From NCBI RefSeq assembly GCF_016031625.1, contig NZ_JACCHP010000010.1:62001-126000 (forward strand): DNA of 64,000 bases, given 5' to 3'. The stretch is from Bradyrhizobium agreste. Its GTDB lineage: Bacteria > Pseudomonadota > Alphaproteobacteria > Rhizobiales > Xanthobacteraceae. The position numbers and the translations under genes are program-made. Positions 36,084 through 44,234 of this stretch are shown here, one piece after another; position 1 is the first letter of the stretch; each line of letters opens with the position of its first letter. The notes under the pieces were generated by a model. It was not told where the DNA came from and ran no database searches. It was given only the letters and a program-made list of their open reading frames with translations.

Positions 36084-37259
36084 ATGACCGATCATAGTCC
36101 GGAAACCGCAACAATCCCCACGAATGCGCAGCGCGTCCTGGTCCTGCAGGGCGGCGGCGCGCTCGGCTCGTACCAGGCTGGCGCCTTCCAGGCGCTGTGC
36201 GGCCACGGCTTCGAGCCGGAATGGGTCGCCGGCATCTCGATCGGCGCGGTCAACGCCGCCATCATCGCCGGCAACGAGGGGCGCACCCGCGTCGAGCGGC
36301 TCAAGGAATTCTGGGAAATGGTGTCGGCCCCGGTGCCGTGGAAGCCGGTCGGCAAGAGCGACCATAGTCGCGAGCTGTTCAATTCCACCAGTGCCGCGCT
36401 GATTGCGACCTTCGGCGTGCCCGGCTTCTTCACGCCCCGCATTCCGCCGGCGCCGCTGTGGCCGCCGGGGCATCCCGAAGCGGAAAGCTATTATGACACC
36501 GCGCCGCTGAAGAAGACGCTGGAGCGTCTCGTCGATTTCGACCGCATCAACGATCTGAAGACACGCCTGTCGGTCGGCGCGGTCGGCGTCACCTCGGGCA
36601 ATTTCAAATATTTCGACAATTACGCGTTCAAGAAGCTCGGCAAGAAAATCGGCCCCGAGCACATCATGGCCTCCGGCGCGCTGCCGCCGGGCTTTCCCTC
36701 CGTCGTCATCGACGGCGAGCATTATTGGGACGGCGGCATCGCCTCCAACACCCCGCTCGACTACGTGCTCGATGCCGAGGTCGAACGCGACATGCTGATC
36801 TTCCAGGTCGATTTGTTTTCGGCGCGGGGCGAACTGCCGAACTCGCTGCTGGAGGCCGCCGAGCGCGAGAAGGACATCCGCTATTCCAGCCGCACGCGGA
36901 TGAACACCGACAAGAACAAGCAGTTGCACAACGCCCGCAGGGCCGTGCGCGATCTGATCGGCAAATTGCCGGACTATCTCAAGAACGATCCTTCGGTCGA
37001 ATTCCTGGCGAAAGTGTCGCGCGAAAGCACCGTCACCGTGGTGCATCTGATCTATCGCAGCAAGAACTACGAGTCCTCGTCCAAGGATTACGATTTCTCG
37101 CACATTGCCATGGTCGAGCATTGGGAAGCCGGCGTGCGCGACGTGCACCTGTCGATGCGCCACAAGGACTGGCTGGAGCGGCCGCAGTCCGGCGAGACCA
37201 TGGTGACCTACGATCTCACGGGGGACGTCACCGCGCCCCCGGCAAAAAGGAGCGAATAG
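36084..37259 (+). CDS. Patatin-like phospholipase (DUF3734 type)
   Basis: A 391-residue serine lipid acyl hydrolase. The oxyanion motif is GGGALGSYQAG (residues 23-33), the nucleophile elbow is GISIG (Ser52) and the dyad Asp216 is in WDGGIASNTPL. The C-terminal part (about 270-380) is the DUF3734 extension. ATG 36084 gives the family N-terminus. It ends one base before bdhA, so the two are almost surely co-transcribed. The pairing suggests a link to 3-hydroxybutyrate or polyhydroxybutyrate turnover; substrate is not visible in the sequence. Confidence 0.9.
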   Translation: MTDHSPETATIPTNAQRVLVLQGGGALGSYQAGAFQALCGHGFEPEWVAGISIGAVNAAIIAGNEGRTRVERLKEFWEMVSAPVPWKPVGKSDHSRELFNSTSAALIATFGVPGFFTPRIPPAPLWPPGHPEAESYYDTAPLKKTLERLVDFDRINDLKTRLSVGAVGVTSGNFKYFDNYAFKKLGKKIGPEHIMASGALPPGFPSVVIDGEHYWDGGIASNTPLDYVLDAEVERDMLIFQVDLFSARGELPNSLLEAAEREKDIRYSSRTRMNTDKNKQLHNARRAVRDLIGKLPDYLKNDPSVEFLAKVSRESTVTVVHLIYRSKNYESSSKDYDFSHIAMVEHWEAGVRDVHLSMRHKDWLERPQSGETMVTYDLTGDVTAPPAKRSE

Positions 37260-37260
37260 A

Positions 37261-38049
37261 ATGGGTACTCTGTCAGGCAAGAACGCCGTCGTGACCGGAT
37301 CGACCAGCGGTATCGGGCTGGCCTACGCGCGCGCCTTCGCGGCCGCCGGTGCCAACGTCGTCATCAACGGTTTCGGCTCCCCGGAGGACATCGAGAAGGA
37401 GCGCGCCAAGATCGAGTCCGAATTCGGCGTCAAGGCGGTCTACTCGCCCGCCGACATGACCAAGCCCGCCGAGATCGCCGGCATGATCGCGCTCGGCGAG
37501 AAGACGTTCGGCTCCGTCGACATCCTCGTCAACAATGCGGGCATCCAGTTCGTCTCGCCGATCGAGGAATTCCCGCCGGAGAAGTGGGACCAGATCATCG
37601 CGATCAACTTGTCCTCGGCCTTCCACGCCATCCGCGCTGCGGTGCCCGGCATGAAGAAGAAGGGCTGGGGCCGCATCATCAACACGGCGTCGGCGCACTC
37701 GCTGGTGGCCTCGCCGTTCAAGTCGGCCTATGTCTCGGCCAAGCACGGCATCGCTGGTCTCACCAAGACCGTGGCGCTTGAAGTTGCCACCCACAAGATC
37801 ACCTGCAACTGCATCAGCCCCGGCTATGTCTGGACCCCGTTGGTCGAGAAGCAGATTCCCGACACGATGAAGGCGCGCAATCTCACGCGCGAGCAGGTCA
37901 TCAACGACGTGCTGCTCGATGCGCAGCCGACGAAGGAGTTCGTCACCTCCGAGCAGGTCGCAGCTCTCGCCCTGTTCCTGTGCAGCGACGACGCCGCCCA
38001 GATCACCGGCACCAACCTCTCGATCGACGGCGGCTGGACCGCGGAGTAA
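37261..38049 (+). CDS. bdhA: 3-hydroxybutyrate dehydrogenase
   Basis: NAD-dependent short-chain dehydrogenase interconverting 3-hydroxybutyrate and acetoacetate, 262 residues. The cofactor motif is TGSTSGIG (12-19), with NNAG (91-94), Ser144, Tyr157 and Lys161 of the catalytic set. NTASAHSLVASPFKSAYVSA and the C-terminal SIDGGWTAE are typical of bacterial 3-hydroxybutyrate dehydrogenases. It lets the cell use the monomer released from stored polyhydroxybutyrate. It is tightly coupled to the upstream patatin gene. Confidence 0.93.
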   Translation: MGTLSGKNAVVTGSTSGIGLAYARAFAAAGANVVINGFGSPEDIEKERAKIESEFGVKAVYSPADMTKPAEIAGMIALGEKTFGSVDILVNNAGIQFVSPIEEFPPEKWDQIIAINLSSAFHAIRAAVPGMKKKGWGRIINTASAHSLVASPFKSAYVSAKHGIAGLTKTVALEVATHKITCNCISPGYVWTPLVEKQIPDTMKARNLTREQVINDVLLDAQPTKEFVTSEQVAALALFLCSDDAAQITGTNLSIDGGWTAE

Positions 38050-38058
38050 GCACTCGGT

Positions 38059-38149
38059 GCGTAGGGTGGGCAAAGGCGCGCCAGCGCCGTGCCCACCATT
38101 TTCCCGCGATCGAGAGAGACGGGGCACGCTCCGCTTTGCCCACCCTGCG
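38059..38149. repeat. Inverted repeat after bdhA
   Basis: GCGTAGGGTGGGCAAAG at the left is matched by CTTTGCCCACCCTGCG at the right, with a smaller nested pair around GGCGC/GCGCC. It is non-coding. The gap from 38150 to 38224 holds nothing recognised. Confidence 0.75.
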
Positions 38150-38224
38150 ATTCCGTCGCCCGTGCCCGATGCCCGCGACCACAGTCAGCGGCACTGGGCG
38201 TTTCACCTCTGCGAATCGCCGTTC

Positions 38225-38544
38225 TCAGGTCCGAGGCGAAGTGTATTGCCTTTCTGGCTCGTTCAGTCCCGTGAGGGGCCGCCGCGACGTGTGGTGGATA
38301 TGGATGATATGAATGACTTCGCCACTCACACGGTAAAATATCCGAAACGGATAGCGGACGACCGTTACCATGCGAACCTGGGGAACGTTGCGTGACCCGC
38401 GGCGATGAGAGGGGCGCAGCGCTCGATGACGTCAGCGAATCTTCGTCCGACGGTGTCGGCGATCGCTGGGCTGGCGTTGGCGGCATAATAGGCTGCGATA
38501 TCTTCGAGGTCAGCAAGCGCCTCTCGGGTCCAGACGACCTTCAT
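38225..38544 (-). pseudogene. RelE/ParE-family toxin gene with frameshift
   Basis: The frame starts at ATG 38544 as MKVVWTREALADLEDIAAYY, a clear RelE/ParE N-terminus, but stops at 38365 after 59 residues (GHATFPRFAW). The missing C-terminus is present in the next frame: MVTVVRYPFRIFYRV and then HIIHIHHTSRRP, ending at 38225. Adding one G near 38377 would join them into a 106-residue toxin of normal size. It is therefore a recent frameshift mutant, a phase-variable state or a base-calling error. The start overlaps the antitoxin stop in ATGA. Confidence 0.8.
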
Positions 38545-38777
38545 CCGCGCCTGAATTTCGCGAAAACCTCTGCGACCTCGGCATCCGTAGCGAACTCGCC
38601 GCGATCTATAGAGGCTAAGGCCGCATCGATGCTTCGCAGTTCTTCCTGCATCGCCACATACTCGCCGCCGAGCAGTTCGCTCTCGATTTCGCTGGCAATC
38701 GCAACCAGCTCGTTCTGGGCCTCTTCGGGCCAGGTCTGGGCACGTTCCAGAAGATCTCGCAGATCGCTTGCAGCCAT
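38541..38777 (-). CDS. Antitoxin of a RelE/ParE-type toxin-antitoxin pair
   Basis: A 78-residue acidic, largely helical protein (DLLERAQTWPEEAQNELVAI, then EELRSIDAALASIDRGEFA). No obvious DNA-binding ribbon is visible. It is named by position: it precedes and overlaps the toxin gene by four bases. The C-terminal part, RGEFATDAEVAEVFAKF, resembles the toxin-wrapping tails of small addiction-module antitoxins. It is intact even though the toxin frame is broken. Confidence 0.75.
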   Translation of the reverse strand: MAASDLRDLLERAQTWPEEAQNELVAIASEIESELLGGEYVAMQEELRSIDAALASIDRGEFATDAEVAEVFAKFRRG

Positions 38778-38828
38778 GCCCGACCATATCAGGTGCCGAA
38801 GAGCTTTCCAATCATCCCGTGCCGATGG

Positions 38829-40244
38829 CTAGCGTCCGAACGCCAGCACGTGCAGGCCGAGGCGCTGCCGCACGATCCAGAACAGCAGCACCGTCTCGAA
38901 GGTCAGCGAGATCGATGTCGCCGCCGCGGCGCCGTGGCCGCCGTAGCGCGGCACCAGCGCGATGCAGAGCACGAGGTTCATCACGAAGGCCAACGCGTAA
39001 GCCAGCGCGCAAATCTTCTGCTCACCCAGCATGTTGAGCAGGCGCTCCACCGGGCCGATCGCAGCGCGCACCACGAGGCCGATCGCGGCCACGAACATGA
39101 TGTCGTAGCCGATCGTGAATTGCGGCCCGAACAGCCAGAGCAGCGGCTTGCCGAGCGCGAGCAGCACGATAGTCGCCGCCAACGACGGCCAGAACGTCCA
39201 GCTGATCGCATGCGCGACGTAAGCCGAGAGCCGCGCCTTGTCGCCGCTGGCATTGTATTCGGCGAAGCGGTGCGCCGTCGTCGCCGACATCGCGTAGTGG
39301 ATGAACGAGACCAGCGCCAGCGTCTTTACCACGGCGAAATAGACGCCGACCTCGTCCGAGGGACGGAATTGCTGCAGCACCAGCACGTCGGTGTAGGACA
39401 AGAGCAGGTAGAAGCTCTCGACCAGCAGGATCGGCAGCGAGACGGCGAGCCAGCCCCTGACGTCATAGGCCTTCGGTCCCGGTGTGATGTGATCGGCGAG
39501 CTTGCGGTTCAGCACCACCATTTGCCCGGCCATCGCGATCCATACCGCGCCCAGGCTCGCCACCATCGCGGCGACGGCGCCGAGATGATAGCCGAGCAGG
39601 AAGGCGAGCGCCGTGATGCCGATGATCAGCGCCTGCCGGATGATGAATTGCGGCATCAGGCCGAGCTGCATCCAGTCGTGCGAGCGCGAAATGCCGTCCT
39701 GGGTGTTGGCGACGACGAAGGCGGGCAGCGTCATGCAGCCGATATAGAGCGGCAGCACCTCGGCCGGATCGATCCAGGGCGACAGCAATTTGACGATGCC
39801 GGCAAGGCCGAGCGAGACCAGCGTGGATACGGCAAAGGTCAGCCAGCGGCTGCCGGAGAGGAAGCCGCGCAGCAGCGCGTGCGCGCCGCTGGCGCGGTAC
39901 TCCGGAATGATTTTCTGCGCGGAGGCCGAGATGCCGAAATCCATCATGCTGCCGAGCAGCAGCACCCAGGTCCAGACATAGACGTAGATGCCGTAATCAG
40001 ACGTGCCCATCCAGCGCGCCAGCAGCACCTGCGAGGCATAGGCAAGCCCAGCGCTGATGACACGGATGACGAAGATGGTGCCGGCGAGCCGCCGCGTCAG
40101 CGACGCCTCGCTCGAGCCGCCCGCGAGCTTGGCGCGCAGCCGCGCGATCAGCCCGGCCGATCCGGTCCTTGCGGGTGGTGCGTCCATCACGGCCAATTCG
40201 GAAGAATCCCCAGCTGCAGCGGCAGGTGAGGGATTAGCAACCAT
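38829..40244 (-). CDS. Polysaccharide flippase (Wzx/MVF-type membrane protein)
   Basis: A 471-residue membrane protein with about 12-14 hydrophobic segments after a 50-residue polar N-terminus. The start of the membrane part, FVIRVISAGLAYASQVLLAR followed by WMGTSDYGIYVYVW, is typical of the polysaccharide biosynthesis (Wzx-like) flippases that move lipid-linked sugar units across the inner membrane. No glycosyltransferase or polymerase genes are adjacent, so the sugar polymer served is unknown. Confidence 0.85.
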   Translation of the reverse strand: MVANPSPAAAAGDSSELAVMDAPPARTGSAGLIARLRAKLAGGSSEASLTRRLAGTIFVIRVISAGLAYASQVLLARWMGTSDYGIYVYVWTWVLLLGSMMDFGISASAQKIIPEYRASGAHALLRGFLSGSRWLTFAVSTLVSLGLAGIVKLLSPWIDPAEVLPLYIGCMTLPAFVVANTQDGISRSHDWMQLGLMPQFIIRQALIIGITALAFLLGYHLGAVAAMVASLGAVWIAMAGQMVVLNRKLADHITPGPKAYDVRGWLAVSLPILLVESFYLLLSYTDVLVLQQFRPSDEVGVYFAVVKTLALVSFIHYAMSATTAHRFAEYNASGDKARLSAYVAHAISWTFWPSLAATIVLLALGKPLLWLFGPQFTIGYDIMFVAAIGLVVRAAIGPVERLLNMLGEQKICALAYALAFVMNLVLCIALVPRYGGHGAAAATSISLTFETVLLFWIVRQRLGLHVLAFGR

Positions 40245-40283
40245 TCGTTAAGATTCGGTTGGGCGGCTATTCCATGCTCGGTG

Positions 40284-40445
40284 TCGTCCCGGACAAGCGC
40301 GCCTCAAGCGCGCGCCTATCCGGGACCCATAACCCCAGGGAGAAGTTGCAGCGCGAGCTGACAACCACGAGTCTTCGCCAAACCGCTCCCCGTGGCTATG
40401 GGTCCCGGATCTGCACGCTGCTGCGCGGCGTTTGTCCGGGACGAC
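40284..40445 (+). repeat. Intergenic repeat element, family B copy 1
   Basis: The ends TCGTCCCGGACAAGCGC and TTTGTCCGGGACGA are inverted, with inner ATCCGGGACCCATAA and CTATGGGTCCCGGAT also paired. A second copy at 42155 shares both the ends and internal tracts such as ACCCATAACCCCAGGGAG and CACGAGTCTTCGCCAAAC in the same orientation. Confidence 0.85.
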
Positions 40446-40493
40446 AGCGGAATGTGGGGTGCCGGCAGCGCAACTCACTTGCCGGGTCGACCC

Positions 40494-41333
40494 TCACTCT
40501 AAATTCGTATTGAACTCGTACGCCTTCTCCGGCCCGACCAGCGTGAACTTCAGCGCGGCGCCCTCGGGCTTGGCTCCCGGCGGCAGCCCGTCGAGCTCGA
40601 ACGAGAAGCGCACGACCCCGGGCGGGCCGTGCTGCGCCGGCGCCGGAATCGGCAGCGCCCAATCGGGTGTCGGGCCTTCCACGAACAGATTGACGTTGCG
40701 GCCATCCGGCGTCGCCACGTCGACCAACACGTTCTTGGGCCCGTCCCGCTTGACGTCGCGAATGGTGAGCGGATTGGGATCGCCGATATTGGCGGGCTTC
40801 GGCACGGTGTCGAGCGCCGCTCGCAGGTTCGCATCCTCGGTCGAGGCGACGCTGTTGAAGCCGAGCTCGGCGCTGGCCTCCACGGGAATGCAGAGCTTCT
40901 CGCACACCGCGTAGTTGATCTCGGCGCGCAGGGTCACCGGCTTGTCCGCGGCCTTGGCGACGATGCGCAGGGGCAGCACGATCTGGTCGCGATAGCCGAT
41001 CGAATGGCCGCCCGCGCCGTCGTCGAATTTCAGCGGCGCCGGCCACATCACCGTCACCGCTTCGACATTATCGGACCTGGAGAAGTCGAACCGGGGTGGA
41101 ACACCGGAATCGCCGGGCGACCGCCAGTAGGTCTTCCAGCCGGGCTGGAGCTGGAAGGCGATACCGCCGAGCAGCACCGCGCCGCTGCGCGATCCCGCCA
41201 GCAGCCGCACCGCGGAATGTCCGTCGCGCTGCCACGGCGAAGCGTCATCGGCACGGGCGGCGAGGACCAACGCCGACGCAAGCAGGGTTGTTGCGACGCC
41301 AATCGCCGCACGAAGGGGAACTCTTGTGAGCAT
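40494..41333 (-). CDS. DsbD N-terminal-domain protein (periplasmic)
   Basis: A 279-residue secreted protein: signal peptide (about residues 1-28), then a DsbD-alpha/ScsB-type domain with the conserved pair VCEKLCIP near residue 145 and GWKTYWRSPGDSG. Full DsbD has a membrane part and a C-terminal thioredoxin domain; neither is present here. It may receive electrons from a separate CcdA-type protein or have a different role in metal or redox stress. The cysteines are retained. Confidence 0.8.
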   Translation of the reverse strand: MLTRVPLRAAIGVATTLLASALVLAARADDASPWQRDGHSAVRLLAGSRSGAVLLGGIAFQLQPGWKTYWRSPGDSGVPPRFDFSRSDNVEAVTVMWPAPLKFDDGAGGHSIGYRDQIVLPLRIVAKAADKPVTLRAEINYAVCEKLCIPVEASAELGFNSVASTEDANLRAALDTVPKPANIGDPNPLTIRDVKRDGPKNVLVDVATPDGRNVNLFVEGPTPDWALPIPAPAQHGPPGVVRFSFELDGLPPGAKPEGAALKFTLVGPEKAYEFNTNLE

Positions 41334-41475
41334 AGCACGTCTTTACAGGGTCGCCCCAGGCCAAACCATTGAATTGCGTGTGATGGATGCACTTGAATCA
41401 AGCCGCCGCAAGCCTTGATTTGACAGCCGCGCGGCCCGACATCAGGATAGGAATTGAAACCGGAGTGCTCGAGCG

Positions 41476-42120
41476 ATGGCTCCCACAGGCAAGAGGACGG
41501 GCGAAAGCACCCGCAGCTCGGGCGCCGCGCTGCCCAGTTCCGGCGGCTATCTCGACGGCCGGCTCCTGATCGCAATGCCCGTGATGGGCGATTCCCGCTT
41601 CGAGCGCTCGGTGATCTATCTCTGCGCCCATTCGGCCGAGGGGGCGATGGGCATCATCGTGAACCAACCCGCCGGCAGCATCGATTTCCCCGAGCTCTTG
41701 CAGCAGCTCGGCATCATCAAAAAGGGCGAGCACATCAAGCTGCCGGAGAATGCCGAAAGCATGAAGGTGCTGCGGGGCGGCCCGGTCGATACGGGCCGCG
41801 GCTTCGTGCTGCATTCCAGCGACTTCTACATCGAGAACGCCACGCTGCGGATCGATGACGGCGTCTGCCTGACCGCGACGGTCGACATCCTGCGCGCCAT
41901 CGCCAACGGCTCCGGCCCCAAGCACGCCATCCTCGCGCTCGGCTATGCCGGCTGGGGGCCGGGCCAGCTCGAGACGGAGATCCAGAGCAACGGCTGGCTG
42001 CATTGCGATGCGGATGCGGATCTGATCTTCGGCGACGACGTCGACGACAAGTACAACCGTGCCTTGCAGAAGATCGGCATCGACCCCGGCATGCTCTCGA
42101 ACGAGGCCGGGCACGCGTAG
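41476..42120 (+). CDS. YqgE/AlgH family protein
   Basis: A 214-residue cytosolic protein of the widespread YqgE/AlgH (UPF0301) family. The family core starts GGYLDGRLLIAMPVMGDSRF, with AEGAMGIIVNQP, GGPVDTGRGFVLHS and the C-terminal ALGYAGWGPGQLETEI. Biochemical function is not settled. It is divergent from the DsbD-like gene and flanked by copies of the family B repeat. Confidence 0.9.
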   Translation: MAPTGKRTGESTRSSGAALPSSGGYLDGRLLIAMPVMGDSRFERSVIYLCAHSAEGAMGIIVNQPAGSIDFPELLQQLGIIKKGEHIKLPENAESMKVLRGGPVDTGRGFVLHSSDFYIENATLRIDDGVCLTATVDILRAIANGSGPKHAILALGYAGWGPGQLETEIQSNGWLHCDADADLIFGDDVDDKYNRALQKIGIDPGMLSNEAGHA

Positions 42121-42154
42121 CTGGCTATAGTCACTACCGCCACATACGCCGCTG

Positions 42155-42337
42155 TCGTCCCGGACAAGCGCGCCAAAAGCGCGCGTAGATCCGGGACCCA
42201 TAACCCCAGGGAGCGGTTCGAGGCAGGCTGGTCACCACGAGTCTTCGCCAAACACGCCCTGTGGTGATGGGTCCCGGATCGGCGCTTCGCGCCGGACAAC
42301 GCTACGCGTTGCCCAGCGCTCCGCTTGTCCGGGACGA
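42155..42337 (+). repeat. Intergenic repeat element, family B copy 2
   Basis: Same ends (TCGTCCCGGACAAGCG, CTTGTCCGGGACGA) and shared internal tracts as copy 1 at 40284, in the same orientation and about 20 bases longer. Together the two copies form direct repeats around the dsbD-like and yqgE genes. Confidence 0.85.
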
Positions 42338-42368
42338 CGACCGAATTTGTGGCTACTCCGATGCCGTC

Positions 42369-43256
42369 CTACTCCGCCGCCTGCTGCTGCACCGTCGGCT
42401 CGGTCCCCGCCACCGTCGCGCGGCGCATGTCGCGGGGCTGGGACTGGTCGTAGCGGCGGACGCGGTGCATGGTCTGGCGGTTGTCCCACATCACGAGGTC
42501 ATGCAGCTTCCATTTGTGCACGTAGACGAATTCCGGTTGCGTGGCGTGCTCCGTCAGGTCGCGCAGCAGCAGACGTCCCTCCGGCACGCTCATGCCGACG
42601 ATCTTGCCGGCATGCGATGACAGATACAGCGACTTGCGGCGATGCACGGGGTGGGTGCGCACCAGCCGTTGCAGCACCGGCTTGAACATCTCCTTCTCTT
42701 CGTCGGTGTATTCGGTGAAGCCGAGCGATCCCCGCGAATACATCAGCGAATGCTCGCAGACGAGGTCCTCGATCTCCGCCTTGGTCTCGTCGTCGAGCGC
42801 GTCATAGGCCGCGCGCATATCGGCGAATTCGGTGTTGCCGCCCTTCGGGTTCACCACGCGCGCCGACAGCAGCGAGAACTTTGCGGGGATAGGGCGGAAC
42901 GAACTGTCGGAGTGCCACAGGCAATTGCCGAGGTTGAACAGATTGGCGCGGCTGTCCTTCGGCAGCGGCTTGCCGTCCTTGCCGAGGTTGGAGACGTCGT
43001 TCAGGCCCGAGGTGAGGCGGTATTCGTCCGCCTTGGTGATGTTGCCGCCGCGCGCGTCCTCGCGCTGGCCGAAGTTCAGCGCGAACGCCATCTGCTGCTC
43101 GTCGGTGATGTCCTGATCGTGGAAGACGAGCACCGCGTACTTGTCAATGGCGGCCTCGATCTCGCGCGCCTGATCCGGCGTGAGCGGCTTGCGCAGATCG
43201 AGGCCGGATACCTCGCCGACGAAATGTTTCTGAAGCTGCCGGATGGCGATTGTCAT
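42369..43256 (-). CDS. TfdA-alpha-like alpha-ketoglutarate-dependent dioxygenase
   Basis: A 295-residue Fe(II)/2-oxoglutarate oxygenase of the TauD/TfdA family. The iron triad is His115-x-Asp117 in WHSDSSF and His264 in TMHRVRRY, and the 2-oxoglutarate-binding Arg is Arg275 or Arg279. The sequence closely resembles the TfdA-alpha group described from bradyrhizobia that cleave 2,4-dichlorophenoxyacetate; similar proteins also act on other aryl or alkyl substrates. GGGAGG precedes the ATG. No chlorophenol pathway genes are adjacent, so the natural substrate is open. Confidence 0.82.
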   Translation of the reverse strand: MTIAIRQLQKHFVGEVSGLDLRKPLTPDQAREIEAAIDKYAVLVFHDQDITDEQQMAFALNFGQREDARGGNITKADEYRLTSGLNDVSNLGKDGKPLPKDSRANLFNLGNCLWHSDSSFRPIPAKFSLLSARVVNPKGGNTEFADMRAAYDALDDETKAEIEDLVCEHSLMYSRGSLGFTEYTDEEKEMFKPVLQRLVRTHPVHRRKSLYLSSHAGKIVGMSVPEGRLLLRDLTEHATQPEFVYVHKWKLHDLVMWDNRQTMHRVRRYDQSQPRDMRRATVAGTEPTVQQQAAE

Positions 43257-43354
43257 GGCGTTCCTCCCGCATCTACGAGCAGTTTCCCCTGCTCTGTTTG
43301 TGCAAAAAAATGACTCCCGCCTCCTGCGATGTCAACGCGCCGCGCGCATGCCTC

Positions 43355-44134
43355 TCACGCGTTCCGCGCCATCAGCCCGCCGTCGACCGGGATCACCGCA
43401 CCGGTGAGGAAGGACGCCGCGGGCAGGCACAGGCTCAGCGTCATATGCGCGACCTCTTCAGGGTCGCCGTAGCGGCCGAGTGCGGTGCGGCGCTTGGCGT
43501 AGATGGTCTTGTGCTCCTCCGGGATGCGGTTGGTGATTCCGGTGCGGATTGGCCCCGGGCAGATGCAGTTGACGGTGATGCCCTCGCGGCCGAGCTCCAC
43601 CGCCAGCGAGCGGGTGAGGCTCGCAACGCCACCCTTCGCGGCCGAATACGGGCTGTGCAATGCGGTGGCGCCGAGCGCCTCGGTCGAGGCGATGTTGACG
43701 ATGCGCGGGCTCTTCGACTTGCGCAGGTAGGGCAGCGCGGCGCGGATGATGCGCGGATGCGCCGTCAGCATCACGGCGATGCCCTTCGCCCAGGCGTCCT
43801 CATAGGCCTCATCGTCGATCGCGACTCGCACCGAGATGCCGGCATTGTTGACGACGATGTCGAGGGCGCCGAAATGCGCGGCGACATCGCCGACCACGCG
43901 CTTGATTTCGCCGCCGTCGGCAACATCGAGCTTCCACGGCCTTGCCGTGCCACCGCTCGCCGCGATCTCCTTGGCGACGTCATGCGCGCCTTGCTCGTCG
44001 AAATCCGTGACGGCGACGTTCGCACCTTCGCCAGCGAACACGCGCGCGGTGGCGCGCCCCATGCCGCTGGCCGCGCCGGTGACGAGCACGGTCAGGCCTT
44101 TCACGGACCGGCTGAGCTCCCTGAAGTCGGACAT
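43355..44134 (-). CDS. Short-chain dehydrogenase/reductase
   Basis: Classical SDR of 259 residues. The cofactor motif is TGAASGMG near the N-terminus, with NNAG, and the YSAAKGG active site; the C-terminus reads PVDGGLMARNA. ATG 44134 is preferred because GCGAGG precedes it; a 17-codon extension to 44185 is unsupported. It follows the dioxygenase direction (its stop is 99 bases from the dioxygenase start) and diverges from another SDR. Substrate unknown. Confidence 0.87.
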   Translation of the reverse strand: MSDFRELSRSVKGLTVLVTGAASGMGRATARVFAGEGANVAVTDFDEQGAHDVAKEIAASGGTARPWKLDVADGGEIKRVVGDVAAHFGALDIVVNNAGISVRVAIDDEAYEDAWAKGIAVMLTAHPRIIRAALPYLRKSKSPRIVNIASTEALGATALHSPYSAAKGGVASLTRSLAVELGREGITVNCICPGPIRTGITNRIPEEHKTIYAKRRTALGRYGDPEEVAHMTLSLCLPAASFLTGAVIPVDGGLMARNA

Positions 44135-44234
44135 GCTGCTGCCTCGCACTGAGCTGGCTGTTGTTATGATTGACAAGGCTGGCATCGATCCGCAGACAGG
44201 TCAAACAAGCAGAAAACAACCGGGGAGGCCGGGA

